A stretch of DNA of 64,000 nt from Athripsodes cinereus (GCA_947579605.1 OX388307.1:9959237-10023236), one strand, 5' to 3'. Shown: positions 1 through 12,310, counted from the first letter of the stretch. Notes: generated by a model from the sequence alone, not told the origin. Numbers and translations are program-made.

Positions 1-1532
1 CAAGGAAATGAAAATGCTATATTTTGACAAAATAAACATAAAAAGTGTTTATTAATTATATTTTTTATGTAATTAAATTTAAAAAAGGATTTTCACAAAA
101 TAAACACAAAAACCATTCAGATTAATATATATTTGTTAATAAATAAGTTATGTATAATGTATTAAGCGTGAGATACGCCTAACGAATGAAACTTTCTATA
201 CAGTATATTATTTTTACTCTGTCTTTCCTAATAAGAGACATATTAATATACATACAGACAAATATGTGAACGGACTGAAATGTTTATGTGACGATTAAAC
301 TTATCATAAAGGAGTATGAAAGAACCCTATCTTCCTACTATTCGATACAAAACGATTGGAGTGTAGTTCGCTTAATGCGAAATAATTGTCATCAATAAAC
401 AAATCAATAAAAAACTTATCGCCAATCAATACATATTGTATTGTGTTGTGTGCTTGTGATACGTACCTAGTTGATATGAATCAAATATAATGAGTAATTA
501 TTAACTTACTTGTCAGAACGTTAGATGATGTGACGAGACATGAATACATACATTGAATAATAATTATGATACAAAATGTATGTACAGCACTCATAATAAA
601 AAAGACAGATATGCGTAAGATGGATAGATATAATACATTATCGATATAACAAGTAGGTGTGTAGGTACGTACCCATATATTTGTTACTTATTATCCCTTT
701 TTGAATGAAATTGTACGACAAGAGTTTTTCATTTCATTTACAAAAAGATAATAACGACACCTCCTTAATATGAATTCATCAATACGTGACTTTTTTCATT
801 TATTCTCAACCGTACAATGATTAAAAGTTATTTCGTACGTACATTCAGACAATTTTACAACAAAGCTATTTATTTAGTTGTGTGTATCTAGACTTGTCTG
901 TTAGATGAAAAATTAAGAATGTTTATCTATAGATCTGAGAGGCTTGCACAACCCACCCCCAGATCTAGAATAAAGATTATTATTATATTATTATATAGAC
1001 GATTTGATTTATATAATAATATAATAATAATCTGATCAACCCTTACAGTTTTTTTTATTAGGAAAAAGCGCTTAACATTTTTCCAGAAATATTTCGTCCT
1101 TCCCTTAGATTTTTTCTTAATAACTTAATGAGTTTGAAATTTTTTTTCAATGCAGATTAATTTATGTGATTAAATTATATATTTAATAGTAATGAAAAAT
1201 GATAAATTATGAAGTAGAACATAAATTAAAACTTTAAATTATTTAATTTTAAAAATACACTACTCTCTAAGCGCAGCCGAATTAAAGTAATGTAGAAAAC
1301 TCAAAGTAGAAGTCTACACCGAACACAAAATAAATGAAAGTTGATATTTTTCAACCGACGGTACTTGGTGGAAATTCATGTTGAATTAATAAAATAAATA
1401 AAACACTTATTTAAAGTATAACCAGGTGCCATTAAAAAAAAAGCATAATACTATCCCAGCCGAATTTCTCAACTTAATTATAATACATTTATTATATAAT
1501 TATAATAATTATAATAATTATAACACAATACA
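1..1532. other. AT-rich spacer, no gene seen
   Basis: No coding region or RNA gene is supported here. The stretch is AT-rich with homopolymer and short AT runs. The only structure I can point to is the hairpin at 974-1033, listed separately. Confidence 0.6.
974..1033. repeat. 22-bp perfect inverted repeat (AT-rich hairpin)
   Basis: Arms at 974-995 and 1012-1033 are exact reverse complements built of ATT/TAA triplets, with a 16-nt loop. It could be a decayed fold-back element or an expanded ATT tract that inverted. No target duplication is visible. Confidence 0.7.
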
Positions 1533-1650
1533 ATTATATTGGCACGAAGAGGACAGTTTGCATGTTCCTTACATGCAGCTGATCTGCTGGCTACCCCACT
1601 TGTGGGATATGCCGTGATGGTATAGTAGTATAGTAGTAGTAGTAGTAATT
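1533..1650 (+). repeat. TAG-tailed short interspersed repeat, 3' half
   Basis: This matches the 3' half of the fuller copy at 51535-51792 almost base for base: GGCACGAAGAGGACAG, then a CATGCAGCTGATCTGC block, then CCCACTTGTGGGATATGCCG, ending in a (TAG)n tail. The 5' half is missing, as expected for 5' truncation on retroposition. The family has no recognised coding capacity. A simple-repeat tail at one end suggests a SINE or a LINE 3' end, but the partner LINE is not identified. Confidence 0.7.
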
Positions 1651-1779
1651 ATAATACAATCAGAAAATGCAAATATTTTTAAAACGAACTATGAACTTTA
1701 TACAGTATTAACGATGATTTGGTTTTAAACTACTAAGTTAAATTTCACAAACACACGCACCTCCTTTATACATACTATA

Positions 1780-2030
1780 CTATCACGACATATTCCACAA
1801 TCGGAGTAGCTAGTAGCAGACCACCAACATGTAACAAACATGCAAGCTTTCTTCTCTATGCTAACAAAAAATTAAGACATTCGGGATGGCTGGCAAAACT
1901 CATCGCCGAATTTAAGATGCACATATCTTTAATATGTATTTATTTCTTTGAACGCCTTCCTTTTACAGGACACTCGAAAACTTACGGCAAAGAGTGGAAG
2001 GCCACTCTTTACGGGTGCTCCACAGAACAA
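1780..2030 (-). repeat. TAG-tailed short interspersed repeat, diverged copy
   Basis: Read on the minus strand this follows the same order of blocks as 51535-51792 (GTGCTCC, the TTTTCGAGTGTCCTGTAAAA block, GAATGTCTTAATTTTTTG, TGTGGAATATGTCGTGATAG) but with many substitutions and small indels. It is an older copy. The short open frames inside it are chance frames of the repeat. Confidence 0.6.
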
Positions 2031-3410
2031 TCCTTTGTACACACAAATGCTAAGTACAATATTATAACAACCATCGATCAAATGCTTGTACTTATTTATG
2101 TTTTTATAACAACTTAGAAGTTTTTATAATTGGAATTGCGAGTGACCACATGTGAGGCGTGCTGGAAATGATAAATAAAATACCGATCTTTCAGCAACAT
2201 TAAATAACTTTACGAACTATAACTCCTGTAAAGCTGCGATTTTACTTGTTTGTCAACCGAAAACCAAAAAAACTGGGTCATATCAATCGAATAGTCTTCC
2301 AAATTACTGCTAACTCATTTTTCAGATGTCTGATTTTTCTCACATCCAGTCATCGATCTTATTTGCAATATATCAAACCATAATGAGTAATTATGCGAGC
2401 ATCCGAGATCAGAATGCCTCGTTTTGACCAAATCGCGTCATCACTCTCCTATCAGCTTATAAAATCAATTGAACGTAATCAAGTAGGTATATACCCACGT
2501 ATGTAAGTACCTCCTCGATCCACAAATATCTAAACACTCGTACTAATCACATACGTCACAATATCGACATAAAAAGTAAATAAAACCTCGTACGTAAATA
2601 CCAATACGAGTCAAATTAAATTAATAAAATAGGAAGGTAGGTACTTGTCGATATTCTGGTATTAGGCATTTCCTATAAATATAGAAATGGAAAGGTTTCG
2701 CTTCTATACGCGATGTGCGTAGTACTTATCAGAAAATGGAATCACCCGTTTGAAAAGGCGAAGCGATAATTTATGTGTACCTACATACTTTATGTGTACC
2801 TACATGTGTATAATACATGCAGTCCAACAGAATGACAATACAATACAATAAATGAAAATTGAAATGATCCGGTTGTCATTAAAAATGTAGGTACACACCC
2901 CTCGTAGAATTTCCTTTGTGAAGATGGAAAATAGGATTGAGAGCCACTCGTTCCTGCTTTTGCGTACGTTTCAATGACGATTCACATTACAAGCTGTAAT
3001 CTAAATTTCCTTTTCTAGCTTACTGTAGAATAACGTATGGATCATTTGACCTGTTTTTACTAACAAATACTACGATTAAAACACGCAAGTCACAGTATCT
3101 GCTCATTGATTCATTAACTCATTTTTCGTAAAATATTTTCAGGAATGCTGTGTGAAAAAACAGAAGACTGAAATTTTCATTCTAAATCTATGATACAGAG
3201 GAATATCATAATGCTTAATTATGCATAATCAAATTAAGCTAATGTAACAGATACTTAATACAATATCTACAAAATTATGTCTCACTCACCGCACCAAGCA
3301 AATTAAATAGGAAACATTATAAACACAACTAGATCTAAAGCCTCGCTTCCTTCAAGGTATAATATAAATAACTAAATGGTATGAACATTTTTTTAGATTT
3401 CTATTCTATG
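2031..3410. other. AT-rich spacer, no gene seen
   Basis: I see no coding or RNA gene. Short GTAGGTAC/GTACCTAC words recur (for example near 2490 and 2780-2800), but no repeat boundary can be drawn. Confidence 0.55.
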
Positions 3411-3418
3411 CCTTACAC

Positions 3419-3644
3419 CAGTGTTCCGCAAACTTTTTATGTTCAAGGTACACCTATCAAATCAAGAAATTTTAGGGGTACACCAAATCATAAAGCAATT
3501 CTTACTTAACAAAGCGCCTCGCTTTTATAGCTCTCAGCTATTTTTAGATATACTATCTTCACAAAACCTTGATTTTTTCCGCGGTACACCAACTGATGAT
3601 CACGGCACACCAGTGTTCCGCGGCACACGCTTTGCGGAACACTG
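3419..3644. mobile_element. Non-autonomous hAT element (MITE), 226 bp
   Basis: The element starts CAGTGTTCCGCAAAC and ends GCTTTGCGGAACACTG, giving terminal inverted repeats of about 14 bp with the CAGTG start typical of hAT (Ac/Charlie-like) elements. It is flanked by an exact 8-bp direct repeat CCTTACAC at 3411-3418 and 3645-3652, the target duplication length of hAT transposases. GTGTTCCGCGG and GGCACACC words recur inside near the right end as subterminal repeats. The 83-residue open frame across it has no transposase similarity, so it must be moved in trans. Confidence 0.9.
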
Positions 3645-3738
3645 CCTTACACCACCCACTTTTTTCGATTGATTAGGGTTTTTTGAAATTGAAATTCGTA
3701 AAAAATAAGATGACTAGTTTTACACGCACTTTAGTAAG

Positions 3739-3783
3739 TTGACCCGAGTTTTGACATTCGATGCCTTTTTAAACTCGGGTCAA
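3739..3783. repeat. 13-bp perfect inverted repeat
   Basis: TTGACCCGAGTTT at 3739-3751 is the reverse complement of AAACTCGGGTCAA at 3771-3783, separated by 19 nt. It lies in spacer and its role is unknown. Confidence 0.7.
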
Positions 3784-4254
3784 ATCCAGGAAAAGATGAA
3801 ACTTTTTTTATTGTATTAACACCATATTTATATAACATGTGTGTCCACATGTGTTCAGTGCATTTTATAGGTATGTGTATCGTCGGGTTAGTACGCATAA
3901 TACAAGTCTCATATCTGAGTTTGGGATTAGCTCGATCTGTTTGAATTATCTAAACATGTTATGTTACATTATATATGTATATAAAAGATAATCTAGGCCG
4001 ATGTATTTGTATAATATTTAATTCAAATGTAATTCTTGTATTCTATGTACAACAAAAAAATAATAAAAAACTTCTAGATCCAATATTTTCATCGTGAGTA
4101 GAGTTTAAGCTATTAATTATCATATGTAAGTCATCTTCCTCTACTCTGTGAAGTGTCATCTCCTCTACGAAGCTTAGCTCACCTTAGCTCTTAGATCACC
4201 AGAAGAATTTCCAAGTTGTTAACTTCGGCCTTTAACAGCTATCTGAATCGCTGT

Positions 4255-4490
4255 TAATAACTTTTCTATTTTTGAAGAGGTAACACTATGAAAGCTCATT
4301 TTTAAAATTTAGGTAATAAAAATAAAAATATAACACTGTATAACTTTCACTATTTAATATTTTGCTTAAAAGCTTTTCGGACATACGTCCATCTTCAGAA
4401 GATGGACGTATGTCCGAAAAGCTTTTAAGCAAAATATTAAATAGTGAAAGTTATACAGTGTTATATTTTTATTTTTATTACCTAAATTTT
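4255..4490. mobile_element. Perfect fold-back element with hammerhead-like core, copy 1
   Basis: Arms at 4304-4396 and 4398-4490 are identical reverse complements over 93 bp around a single central base (4397). An extra unpaired leader of about 49 bp (4255-4303, containing TTTTTGAAGAGGTAACAC) precedes the left arm. The whole unit is flanked by an 11-bp direct repeat TGAATCGCTGT at 4244-4254 and 4491-4501, so it inserted as a unit. A second copy with the same leader and arms lies at 31158-31444. The arms contain a hammerhead-ribozyme-like core, suggesting a Penelope-like element or retrozyme derivative. The perfection of the arms could also tempt an assembly-artefact explanation, but the target duplication and the second copy argue against that. 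Confidence 0.85.
4367..4398 (-). ncRNA. Hammerhead-ribozyme-like motif
   Basis: Read on the minus strand: CTGAAGA, one unpaired T, stem II GGAC/GTCC with loop GTAT, then GAAA, a stem III AAAA/TTTT with loop GC, then A as the putative cleavage-site base. This is the hammerhead order CUGANGA - stem II - GAAA - stem III - UH. The unpaired base after CTGAAGA resembles the hammerheads I recall from Penelope-like elements. On the plus strand of this copy the palindrome centre turns the core into CAGAAGA, so only the minus strand keeps it. Stem I pairing is weak in sequence, so activity is uncertain. Confidence 0.5.
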
Positions 4491-4501
4491 TGAATCGCTG
4501 T

Positions 4502-5125
4502 GTTAGATTGCAGCCAAAAAAATATTGTCCGACTTGGTTCTCTTTCCCCTGTTATTATTCCCTAAACTGTTGTATTCCTATTTAATTATTATTTTTGGTT
4601 AATTAGTTTCTTAATTTTTAGACTGTCTTAAGAAGCTTTTTCAGCCGTTAGGGAACAATGTCATTGCGAATTCTGTCTCTCTAAGTTATTTTAAGCACTT
4701 TTCAGCAGGCTATAATCAAAATAAGCAAAAAAAAAATGAAAATTCAATTACGAAACATGGGTGATCCGACTTGTAATCATTATTTATAATAATGTAGCAT
4801 GTAATAGGTAAGATAGCGATACATTGTGTTTATAATACTAGCAATCTTTTCAACGTAAGCATCTGGTATATTATCTACAATGGCATATTAAGTAGATAAA
4901 TATTATATTCTTATATAAATACTATACATACGAACGTTATTTGTGTTATTTGATTAGCAAAGTGTTGGCATTTCGTTATCAGCTGTTTTGTCCCAACACA
5001 AGAATCATCCGCATATTTACCTTCTACCTACATACCTACAATGTAAAACGATGACATTTTCAGAATGATATAATTTTTATAATTGAAGACAATAACAGAA
5101 TGATATAACATTGGCTGACTTATTT
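4502..5125. other. Spacer, no gene seen
   Basis: AT-rich sequence without a supported gene, RNA or bounded repeat. Confidence 0.5.
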
Positions 5126-5180
5126 ATTTATTTATTTATAATAATACATACGGCTTACGCCTTTAATACATAGTTATAAA
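5126..5180 (-). repeat. LINE 3' tail fragment
   Basis: On the minus strand the sequence reads AAAGGCGTAAGCCGTATG, then TATTATTATAAATAAATAAAT, the (AAAT)n kind of end that Jockey- and CR1-type LINEs leave. A similar AAAAGGCGTAAGGCATG block followed by AATAAA occurs on the plus strand near 19745-19775. No coding part remains. Confidence 0.5.
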
Positions 5181-5781
5181 CAACAATTGTACAACACCAC
5201 CATCGTATCAAATTAAAATCAAAACAAAAACAAAATATACTGCATCACTTCAAATTATAAAAATAAAAATTAAACACATTGTGTCACATAAACCACATAA
5301 TAAAATTACAATTTTTACTTGACTAAAACAGAGAAATAATAATTCTCAGTGATGAACAAACTTATATTATTAGATCAAATTCCTCTGCAATTAATCAAGC
5401 AATGATTATAATAATATTTCTTTTCTTTTTAAAATATTTTAAACATTTGTGGAATACAACTTCCATTATGGCCACTAATGTCACAGTGGAAACACTAAAA
5501 AAGTGTTTTATTTAAGATAATTTAACATATTGTCAGGTTTACGTATTCATCAGTGATTTTTTAAATAATGACATGATACCAATTCTATTCTATTCTTCTC
5601 AACACCAAAATAAAATCAAAATTGGGAGAAAGAAAAATAATATTGTAACGCCAATATGGTTTCCGTATCCTATTAGGTATCTACATACATATCCATGTTT
5701 ATGCACTATAAACTATTCTTTCAAGCGAGCACTGGCATTTCTCTGGTATACAAAAAGTATAAGATTTTTTAAATCTCAATA

Positions 5782-6046
5782 TATACTACTACTACTACTA
5801 CTATACCATCACGGCATATCCCACAAGTGGGGTAGCCAGGAGACCAGCTGCATGTAAGAAACATGCAAGCTGTCCTCTTCGTGCCAAAATAAAATCAAGA
5901 CATTCAGGATGGGTGGCAAACCTCATCGCTGAATTTAAGATGTAAAATGTCTTAAGTTTTTCGAACACCTGCCTTTTACAGGACACTCGAAAACTTAAGG
6001 AGAAGAGTGGGAGACCAATTCTTTACCGGGTGCTCCGCGGGATAAA
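5782..6046 (-). repeat. TAG-tailed short interspersed repeat, nearly full copy
   Basis: The minus strand starts near the GGAGCACCCGGTAAAGAATT block, runs through TTTTCGAGTGTCCTGTAAAA, GCCACCCATCCTGAATGTCT and TGCATGTTTCTTACATGCAG, and ends in (TAG)n at 5786-5805. It lines up with 51535-51792 over its whole length with few differences, so it is a fairly young copy. The short frames here are repeat-derived and not genes. Confidence 0.8.
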
Positions 6047-7138
6047 AATATAGATATAATATATAACTATCTAAAATCTCTCTTCTAGATATAAAAAATA
6101 AAACAATTTTTAACCCAAACCGCATCCGCAATAGAAAAATGTCAATATCAATTGGTATTTTACAGTAATTGCGTGGGATAACCTTTAAAAACAAACACAA
6201 TACCTACACAAGTACACACACATTACTTGACCAGCTTTTTACCAATGTATACTGTAACAGAAAACAACTTAATAACCCTTTAAAAAACGATCTCTGCAAT
6301 GTTTTGTGGGAATGATTTATATATTGCGTTATTATGAAATTTATTTATAAACAAATACCTTCATATTACACACTGTGGTAGCGCAGTAATGATTTTCTCA
6401 AAAATACATGTACCAGAAATAACAATTAGACAACAGACTTTGCTATTTCAGTGGATGGTTACGGTCTTCTTTGTTCCAATACGGAAATCCTGTACAACCT
6501 CTATATTTGACAGAGTTATAAAATAAAGTTTTTTTGAGCCGATGCTTGTTTTTATGAATTAGTTGTTGTTTATAGCTGTAATTATCATTATATAGGTACC
6601 TATCATAAATGGTATTTTCTATCAGAATATCACGGATTTGAACCCCGATCCCTACTTATTCCATCTTTGCCATACAAGTATATACTTTTATGAGAGGATG
6701 TATACACTATTATAAGTGAAAGCGATTCATAAAAAAAAAAACAATTAAAAAGAGCGTATTCATACACACAATATAAAAACTCGTAAAACTTAAAAATGAA
6801 AATTGAATTTTGTCTTGATATTTTCTGTCATCAGCTTATTGTAAATCAACCATTTGTTTTATGGGTCGCCCGAAAAAAATAGTAGATAATTACAGATACA
6901 ATAATAATCATAATAAAAAACTAATTACAACGAAAAATTTAAAGAGGGAAAATAAAAAGGTGCTAAGAAAGCATCCATTATTTCTATCTCACTTCTTATT
7001 GAGTAGGCGTTGATTGAGATAATAATGTAATGAATGAATTTAGTTGAATGAGTGTAGGCATTAATTATTGTTTGCAATTTTGAATAAACATTATTTTTTT
7101 TATATTTATTTAGATGTTGGCGCGAACATAGCAGCACT
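6047..7138. other. Spacer with a B-box-like site
   Basis: No gene is supported. On the minus strand at about 6634-6656, GGGGTTCAAATCC matches the pol III B-box consensus, perhaps a relic of a tRNA-derived SINE, but I could not find an A box with confidence. Confidence 0.4.
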
Positions 7139-7297
7139 TTCGCTATCCCAGCGGGGTAAAGTTGGAAGACATCGCATTTTAGCGATAAACTTGCCCTCTG
7201 TGCATTGAATTGTATAAATGATATTTTCTTTGTTAATTTGTATTATTGTAAACAATGTACAGTGAAGAATAAAATAAATAAATAAATAAATAAATCG
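7139..7297 (+). repeat. LINE 3' end with (AAAT)n tail
   Basis: The block contains GCGATAAACTTGCCCTCTG, then AT-rich 3' UTR with AATAAA and an (AAAT)n tail ending at about 7294. The GCGATnAnCTnGCC hairpin-like motif is shared with the minus-strand tails at 8146-8235 and 56822-56925, so these three are probably one LINE family. No reverse transcriptase coding sequence is left. Confidence 0.6.
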
Positions 7298-8145
7298 GGC
7301 AACTCGTTTGTTTTTATTTGGTCAAACACCCGCACATTTTGCACAATTTTATAAATGAGGGTTTAATTCAGAAAGTCCCATTAAAGGACGAAACGAATAA
7401 AAACAAAAGTTTGTCTAAAGACACACTTTAAATTTACCTCATCGCTGAGAAAAAGGGTGCTCGGAGCATAGTCGCTCGAGGATTAAATGACTACATCACC
7501 TAGACCAAATAATCAAGGATGGACACGGGTTAAGTACAATGAATAAGATAATAAGAGATCATGTATGAGGAAATGTAACATAAACGAACTTCTGTAACAT
7601 ATTATGTACCTACCTAATCAAAAAAATATATATGTATATATATAAATCATACGATATTTTATAAAACCTATGTAGGTTCTCGTATGAATTGTAAGTCACA
7701 TGTAGGTACCTAATTATGTAACATTAATATTAGCTGGCTGTTAATAATATACGTATGTATGTACAATAAGTGATACTACGTTACATTGCAAGATGACAAT
7801 GTGAATGTGTGAATATGAGTAGATTTATTATCATCGTAGCGTAGTACCTACCTAGTTAATAAGTATAGGTGTGTAAAATATACCTACCTACCAGTTATAA
7901 TGTCCTAGCTTTCATAACCTGGCATCGCTTGAGGTTACTACAAAAAATGGGCAGGTACCTAAGTAGAAAATAAAGTACTAAAAACCTCTCTCCATTATAA
8001 AAACTTGAAGTTTGTCATTTCAAATGCGCATATTTTATGTTAAAGAAATAGGTAGACGGAAAAATTGATAAAAACTCTTTAACGTGTAAAAACTAAAAGT
8101 TTGACACCACACACGCCTTATTTTTTCGCGTAGAAAAATAATAAT
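7298..8145. other. Spacer with degenerate satellite-like words
   Basis: No gene seen. The 7970-8120 part has scattered words (ACTAAAAACCTC, AACTTGAAGTTTG, CATTTCAAATGCGCATA) resembling the minus strand of the 55395-55990 tandem array, so decayed copies of that unit may lie here. Confidence 0.4.
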
Positions 8146-8235
8146 AATAAGAACACTTTATTGATCAGAAAAAAAATCATGAGCAATTGGCGAGCTTATT
8201 GCCTGGAGGCAATATCTTCCAGCTAACCAAAGCTC
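8146..8235 (-). repeat. LINE 3' end
   Basis: On the minus strand this reads GCCTCCAGGCAATAAGCTCG, then CAATAAAGTGTTC and an (ATT)n tail. It shares the AGGCnATnAGCTCGCC hairpin motif with 56822-56925. Confidence 0.55.
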
Positions 8236-10239
8236 AAAAATACCTAGTTACATAGTGAAAAAAGCACTAAAAACCTTTTCCCGTTGTGATAATTTGAGAT
8301 TCCACACTCCACATGCTCAAAAAAAGTTGGCTAAATATCCTATTTGGAAAAAAAAAAATTGGTTGGCTATGTACCTACAAAGGGAAAAATACAATAAAAT
8401 TGCCCACATTCGAATTGGTACAGTGTTTACCTAGGTACTTCCTCCCAGTATTCGTGCACAGGTAACAACTTACTTATTGGAAAAGTCATACAATATTTTT
8501 AATGAATTTCATTATCCTTCTCTATGGTGTACCGGTACAGAGATCTATGTTCTCCATAATGAAAATAGCGCAAAGTAAAAAACATATTTTTTTTAAACTC
8601 GCGCATAATTCAGGATTTTCATCATTAGCAAGCACATTTTGTAACCAAAATAATCATTAAATATTTATCCTTAGTATCGTTGTATTTATTATTACTTCCA
8701 TTATGAAATTATTCAATACATTGCAAGATGTTTTGACTACGAATCCTGCTGTAAAGTAGGCCTTTCATACATTTTCTTAGTAAATTTCCTTAATATATTT
8801 GTTAACAAAGCCTGCCAATAGTTGTACAGAGTGTATTAGTTTAGCTCTATCTTTCCTAGTCACGGAGTCTATTGAGGACATATAAACACAAATACGTATG
8901 AACTAAAATGTTTAGATGTCGATTAATATGTATGTATTGTGATTGTTGAAACGTTTTATCAGCTGTGTCTACACAAACACACCGAATACACGCGTTATGT
9001 ACCTACTATCATACTAACTTGTTAATTGACTCTACATTATTTAGGAGTAGTAATATACAACATACTACGTAACCATACACCTAATGATAAATTACAATGC
9101 ACGTGCTTTGTAAACCATACAAAGACTACAATATTTACAACCTTAACTAAACTTCCATCATAAGGAATAATTTAAATTTTGGCTCATTTCAATGAGAGAG
9201 AGAGATAGGAAAAAAGACGATAGTATCTTTCATGGAAAATAATTGGCTGATTTTTTTTTTCATTAGAATAATGACTAATACACCATCTATAAACGCTGTA
9301 AACTTTGTTTGAGTCAATATAAAAATGAATTATAAAAATCAGTACATATTATTTTAATTCTACCAAAACACCTATACCATCGCGGATTCTCCCAAAAATA
9401 GAATGGCTATCAGACTCGATGAATTAGATATGAATTAGATATTTAAGAGAATTCAGAAGGTTCTTGTACTTCCTGTGTTTCAAAAATGATTCAATGTTTT
9501 CAAACATGTTTTAAAATCAAAAGTAGTTTTCGAATTTTACTGAAATTTCTCACATCTTTGTAAATCAAGAATATTACTCAATAGACACCGCATCCGCACA
9601 ACTATGATTGTGTACTCACTACTCAACAGATATCGAACATAATGGATTGAGACAAGAATTGTTGATATTGGTGAACGGAAGTAAAGTTCACCCAAACCAG
9701 CCTAAATCGATTTATAAGAATCAGGTTACGTTTCATGTTTCCTACTCAAAGGAATTTGCAAAATCTGTCGTATGTGCGAATGAGGTGTCCGTTGAGTAAT
9801 ATTCTTACAATCATCAATAATCGCTTTTCAACACTCCTTTCGAGAGCACAAGGTAGAAACCAGTCTCATCTATTCAGAATGTAATTTTATTGAAAGGACC
9901 CTCCACACACCCGGATATCTCAGGAGTCAAAAGACTCCTATTTATCCGCACTTGCAAAAAAAAATGTCCCCACGGGCGAGCCACATGGGCAGTCTGAATA
10001 GCTGGCCGGCCAAATACGCCTCGTGGGAATCTTTTTGAATCAGAATGTATTTATGTTAATTGAGTCACCTCTTAGTGTTCTGATGTCATAAAAACAGTGT
10101 TTTATGAAAAAGTAATGTCTAGGCCGTCGGGACTAAAGCAGGAGAAAAAACATTGCACTTTTTGGTCAACTACGATCGGGTATTTTCAAAATACGACACA
10201 GCCGAGATCATAGTCATTCTTGTATTAGTATCTTAGTCA
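8236..10239. other. Spacer, no recognised gene
   Basis: Only chance frames are visible, including a 63-residue frame at 9608-9799 that I do not recognise. A short GC-richer patch at about 9895-10035 (CCCACGGGCGAGCC, GCTGGCCGGCC) may be a repeat fragment. A small piece near 9371-9410 resembles the CCATCACGGCATATCCCAC end of the TAG-tailed repeat. Confidence 0.45.
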
Positions 10240-10351
10240 TCTTGGGGAGTAATTGTATTAGAAAAATAAATGTATTGTGTTTTTTGTTCGATTATTGTAA
10301 AATGATATTGTGTTTAATAAACTATTATTATTATTATTATTATTATTATTG
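10240..10351 (+). repeat. LINE 3' tail with (ATT)n
   Basis: TTCGATTATTGTAAAATG followed by TTTAATAAACTATT and nine or so ATT units is a typical LINE 3' UTR plus microsatellite tail. The poly-Tyr frame here is produced by the ATT repeat and is not a gene. Confidence 0.55.
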
Positions 10352-12149
10352 TACGAGTATCACAGAAACTACAAAAATATTTCAGCAAACAAACCCAACA
10401 TTTAAGATTACTAATTTACGTCAATTCTGATGTTTAATAAATACGAAAATAACAATTTTTAAATACAAATAGATTGAAAATAATTAATTTTGTCATTAAT
10501 GAAAATGGAGGTGTGTGCGTTGTGGTATGTCGTATGCGGCCTTGAAGATGACACAGAAGTAAGTATAGGTGACTAACTAACTGGTCATTATTAATAATTA
10601 TTGTTTACTGCTGAAGCGTTCTTTTGTGAAAATAGCTGTTCGATACACAGAATGTGTAGGGAAAAGAGAGGGAAAATTATCGGAATAACTGTAACTGTAA
10701 TATAATAAAATTTCGGTATCAGTTTTCAAAGATTATTTTTTATTCATTAATTTCAATAAATACATTCATTGCATTACAAATGTTATTATTTTTAACAATT
10801 TAATAAATATTGAATACGAACTCTCACATTAATTGAGCGTATCCTGAATAAATAAATTTTATACCTATATAATTCATTATTAGTTACAAGTTTTGTTATA
10901 GATACCAAGTATTCAAATAAGATGGTGAATGAACGTTTCATTATCTGTGTTTTGGCAATACATTGCAATTTTAATTTTATGTATTTTCAAATTGATGATT
11001 TATTCTTATGCAAAATTGGGTTAAAAGCTAGTTCTAAATAAACACTGATATTATAATAGTAAAGATGACAACATGTACATCACATCAATCAGCCCTGCGG
11101 TCCTCAAGCAAATACAATATCAATTGACGTTACGTTAACATTGTTGTAAGCAAGTAGATCTTATGTACCTACTGACATCATTGAATATATTATGTACGGT
11201 GGTTTGCTTAGTTATTACGTACGTATGTGTATGATGGATGTTAAACACAAATAATACGAATGTATGCGAGGGAGATATTAGTATAATATTATGTACTTTG
11301 TCTACTTGTTATTCTGCAATCAGAAGAGATCATACATTATCATCATATCAGCTTACAATACTGCGCTGAGATGGCGACAAGAAGTTCTAAAGAAATACAA
11401 AAGACAGGAAGTGACCTCGAATAGACAAATTTGAATCAGGTTATTATAAAAAGGAGTCACTCGCAAATACGACATTGCCACTCAACCTTTTTCATTACCT
11501 ACAGTCATTTATCAATTGAGAGCAAATATACGAACAACATATGTCATAAATTATAACGAATGTAATAAGCATTGTTATAATAATACCATAGCGACCTATC
11601 TATATAAAAAAATATATGTGTTGAGCACATGGTTTGTTTCCTAATAATTAGTAAGCGCAAGATATCAGTAGGCATACAATACGAGAAACAGCTACAAACA
11701 TACGTCGTAAGTACCTTCATACCAACGACAAACCTAAATACAACCAGAATAATTGTTACCACTCGTACATTGCGATGAAAATACATTTTTTATCATTTTA
11801 TCTCCATACCCTCTGACTCATCCGAGAAGACCTCTCCAACATACATAATACCTATTACTGGTAAATTAATACTAAGCTGGTCACTTTGTTTCTATTGAAT
11901 AAAAAAATAACAATATTATCGTGTACTAGCAAATTTTGAATGTTTATTGTGAAAAGCTCTCAAAAACTCCCAAAAAGGACCGTAGTAGATTACGACTCAC
12001 ACTCCTTTTATTTATAAAAAATCAGAATAAAAATAAAATTATGAAGAGCGTTGTAGTTTCCTGAATCAAGGAAATGAAAACACAGAACACAAATTATCTG
12101 TGTGTCACAAAAGTGAGAATGGGTTATTACAGTGTGTGCAAAACTGGTC
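10352..12149. other. Spacer, no gene seen
   Basis: AT-rich sequence with no supported coding region, RNA gene or bounded repeat. Confidence 0.5.
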
Positions 12150-12310
12150 AGCAAAAAGAGGCTCGTAAAAATGTTTTTATGGACACTGAATAACATTGAA
12201 AATGACACAACATACATTGGAAGAGTGATTACTTGTGACAAATCTTCACTTCTCACTTATGATCCAGAAATCAAGCGTCAAGAAGGGTCCAAATCCACCA
12301 ACAACGAAAA
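12150..12310 (+). pseudogene. Mariner transposase relic, copy 1
   Basis: In one frame the translation contains RVITCDKSSLLTYDPEIKRQ, which follows the mariner block around the first catalytic Asp (consensus rviTgDEsWv.yDPEtKrqS.W). The Asp is followed by Lys instead of Glu, the Trp is lost, and stops follow. Only about 50 codons can be recognised, so this is a decayed fragment of a Tc1/mariner-superfamily element. Inverted repeats and TA target sites could not be found. Confidence 0.6.

Noticed and set aside
5801..5986. Short minus frame nearly identical to the plus frame at 51589-51774
   Set aside because: The identity comes from two copies of the same TAG-tailed repeat in opposite orientation; copies elsewhere carry stops and the repeat has no recognised protein.
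9608..9799. 63-residue frame as a small gene
   Set aside because: No recognisable domain, no clear composition difference and no supporting signal beyond an open frame.
10242..10430. Frame with a poly-Tyr run
   Set aside because: The run is an (ATT)n LINE tail read in frame.
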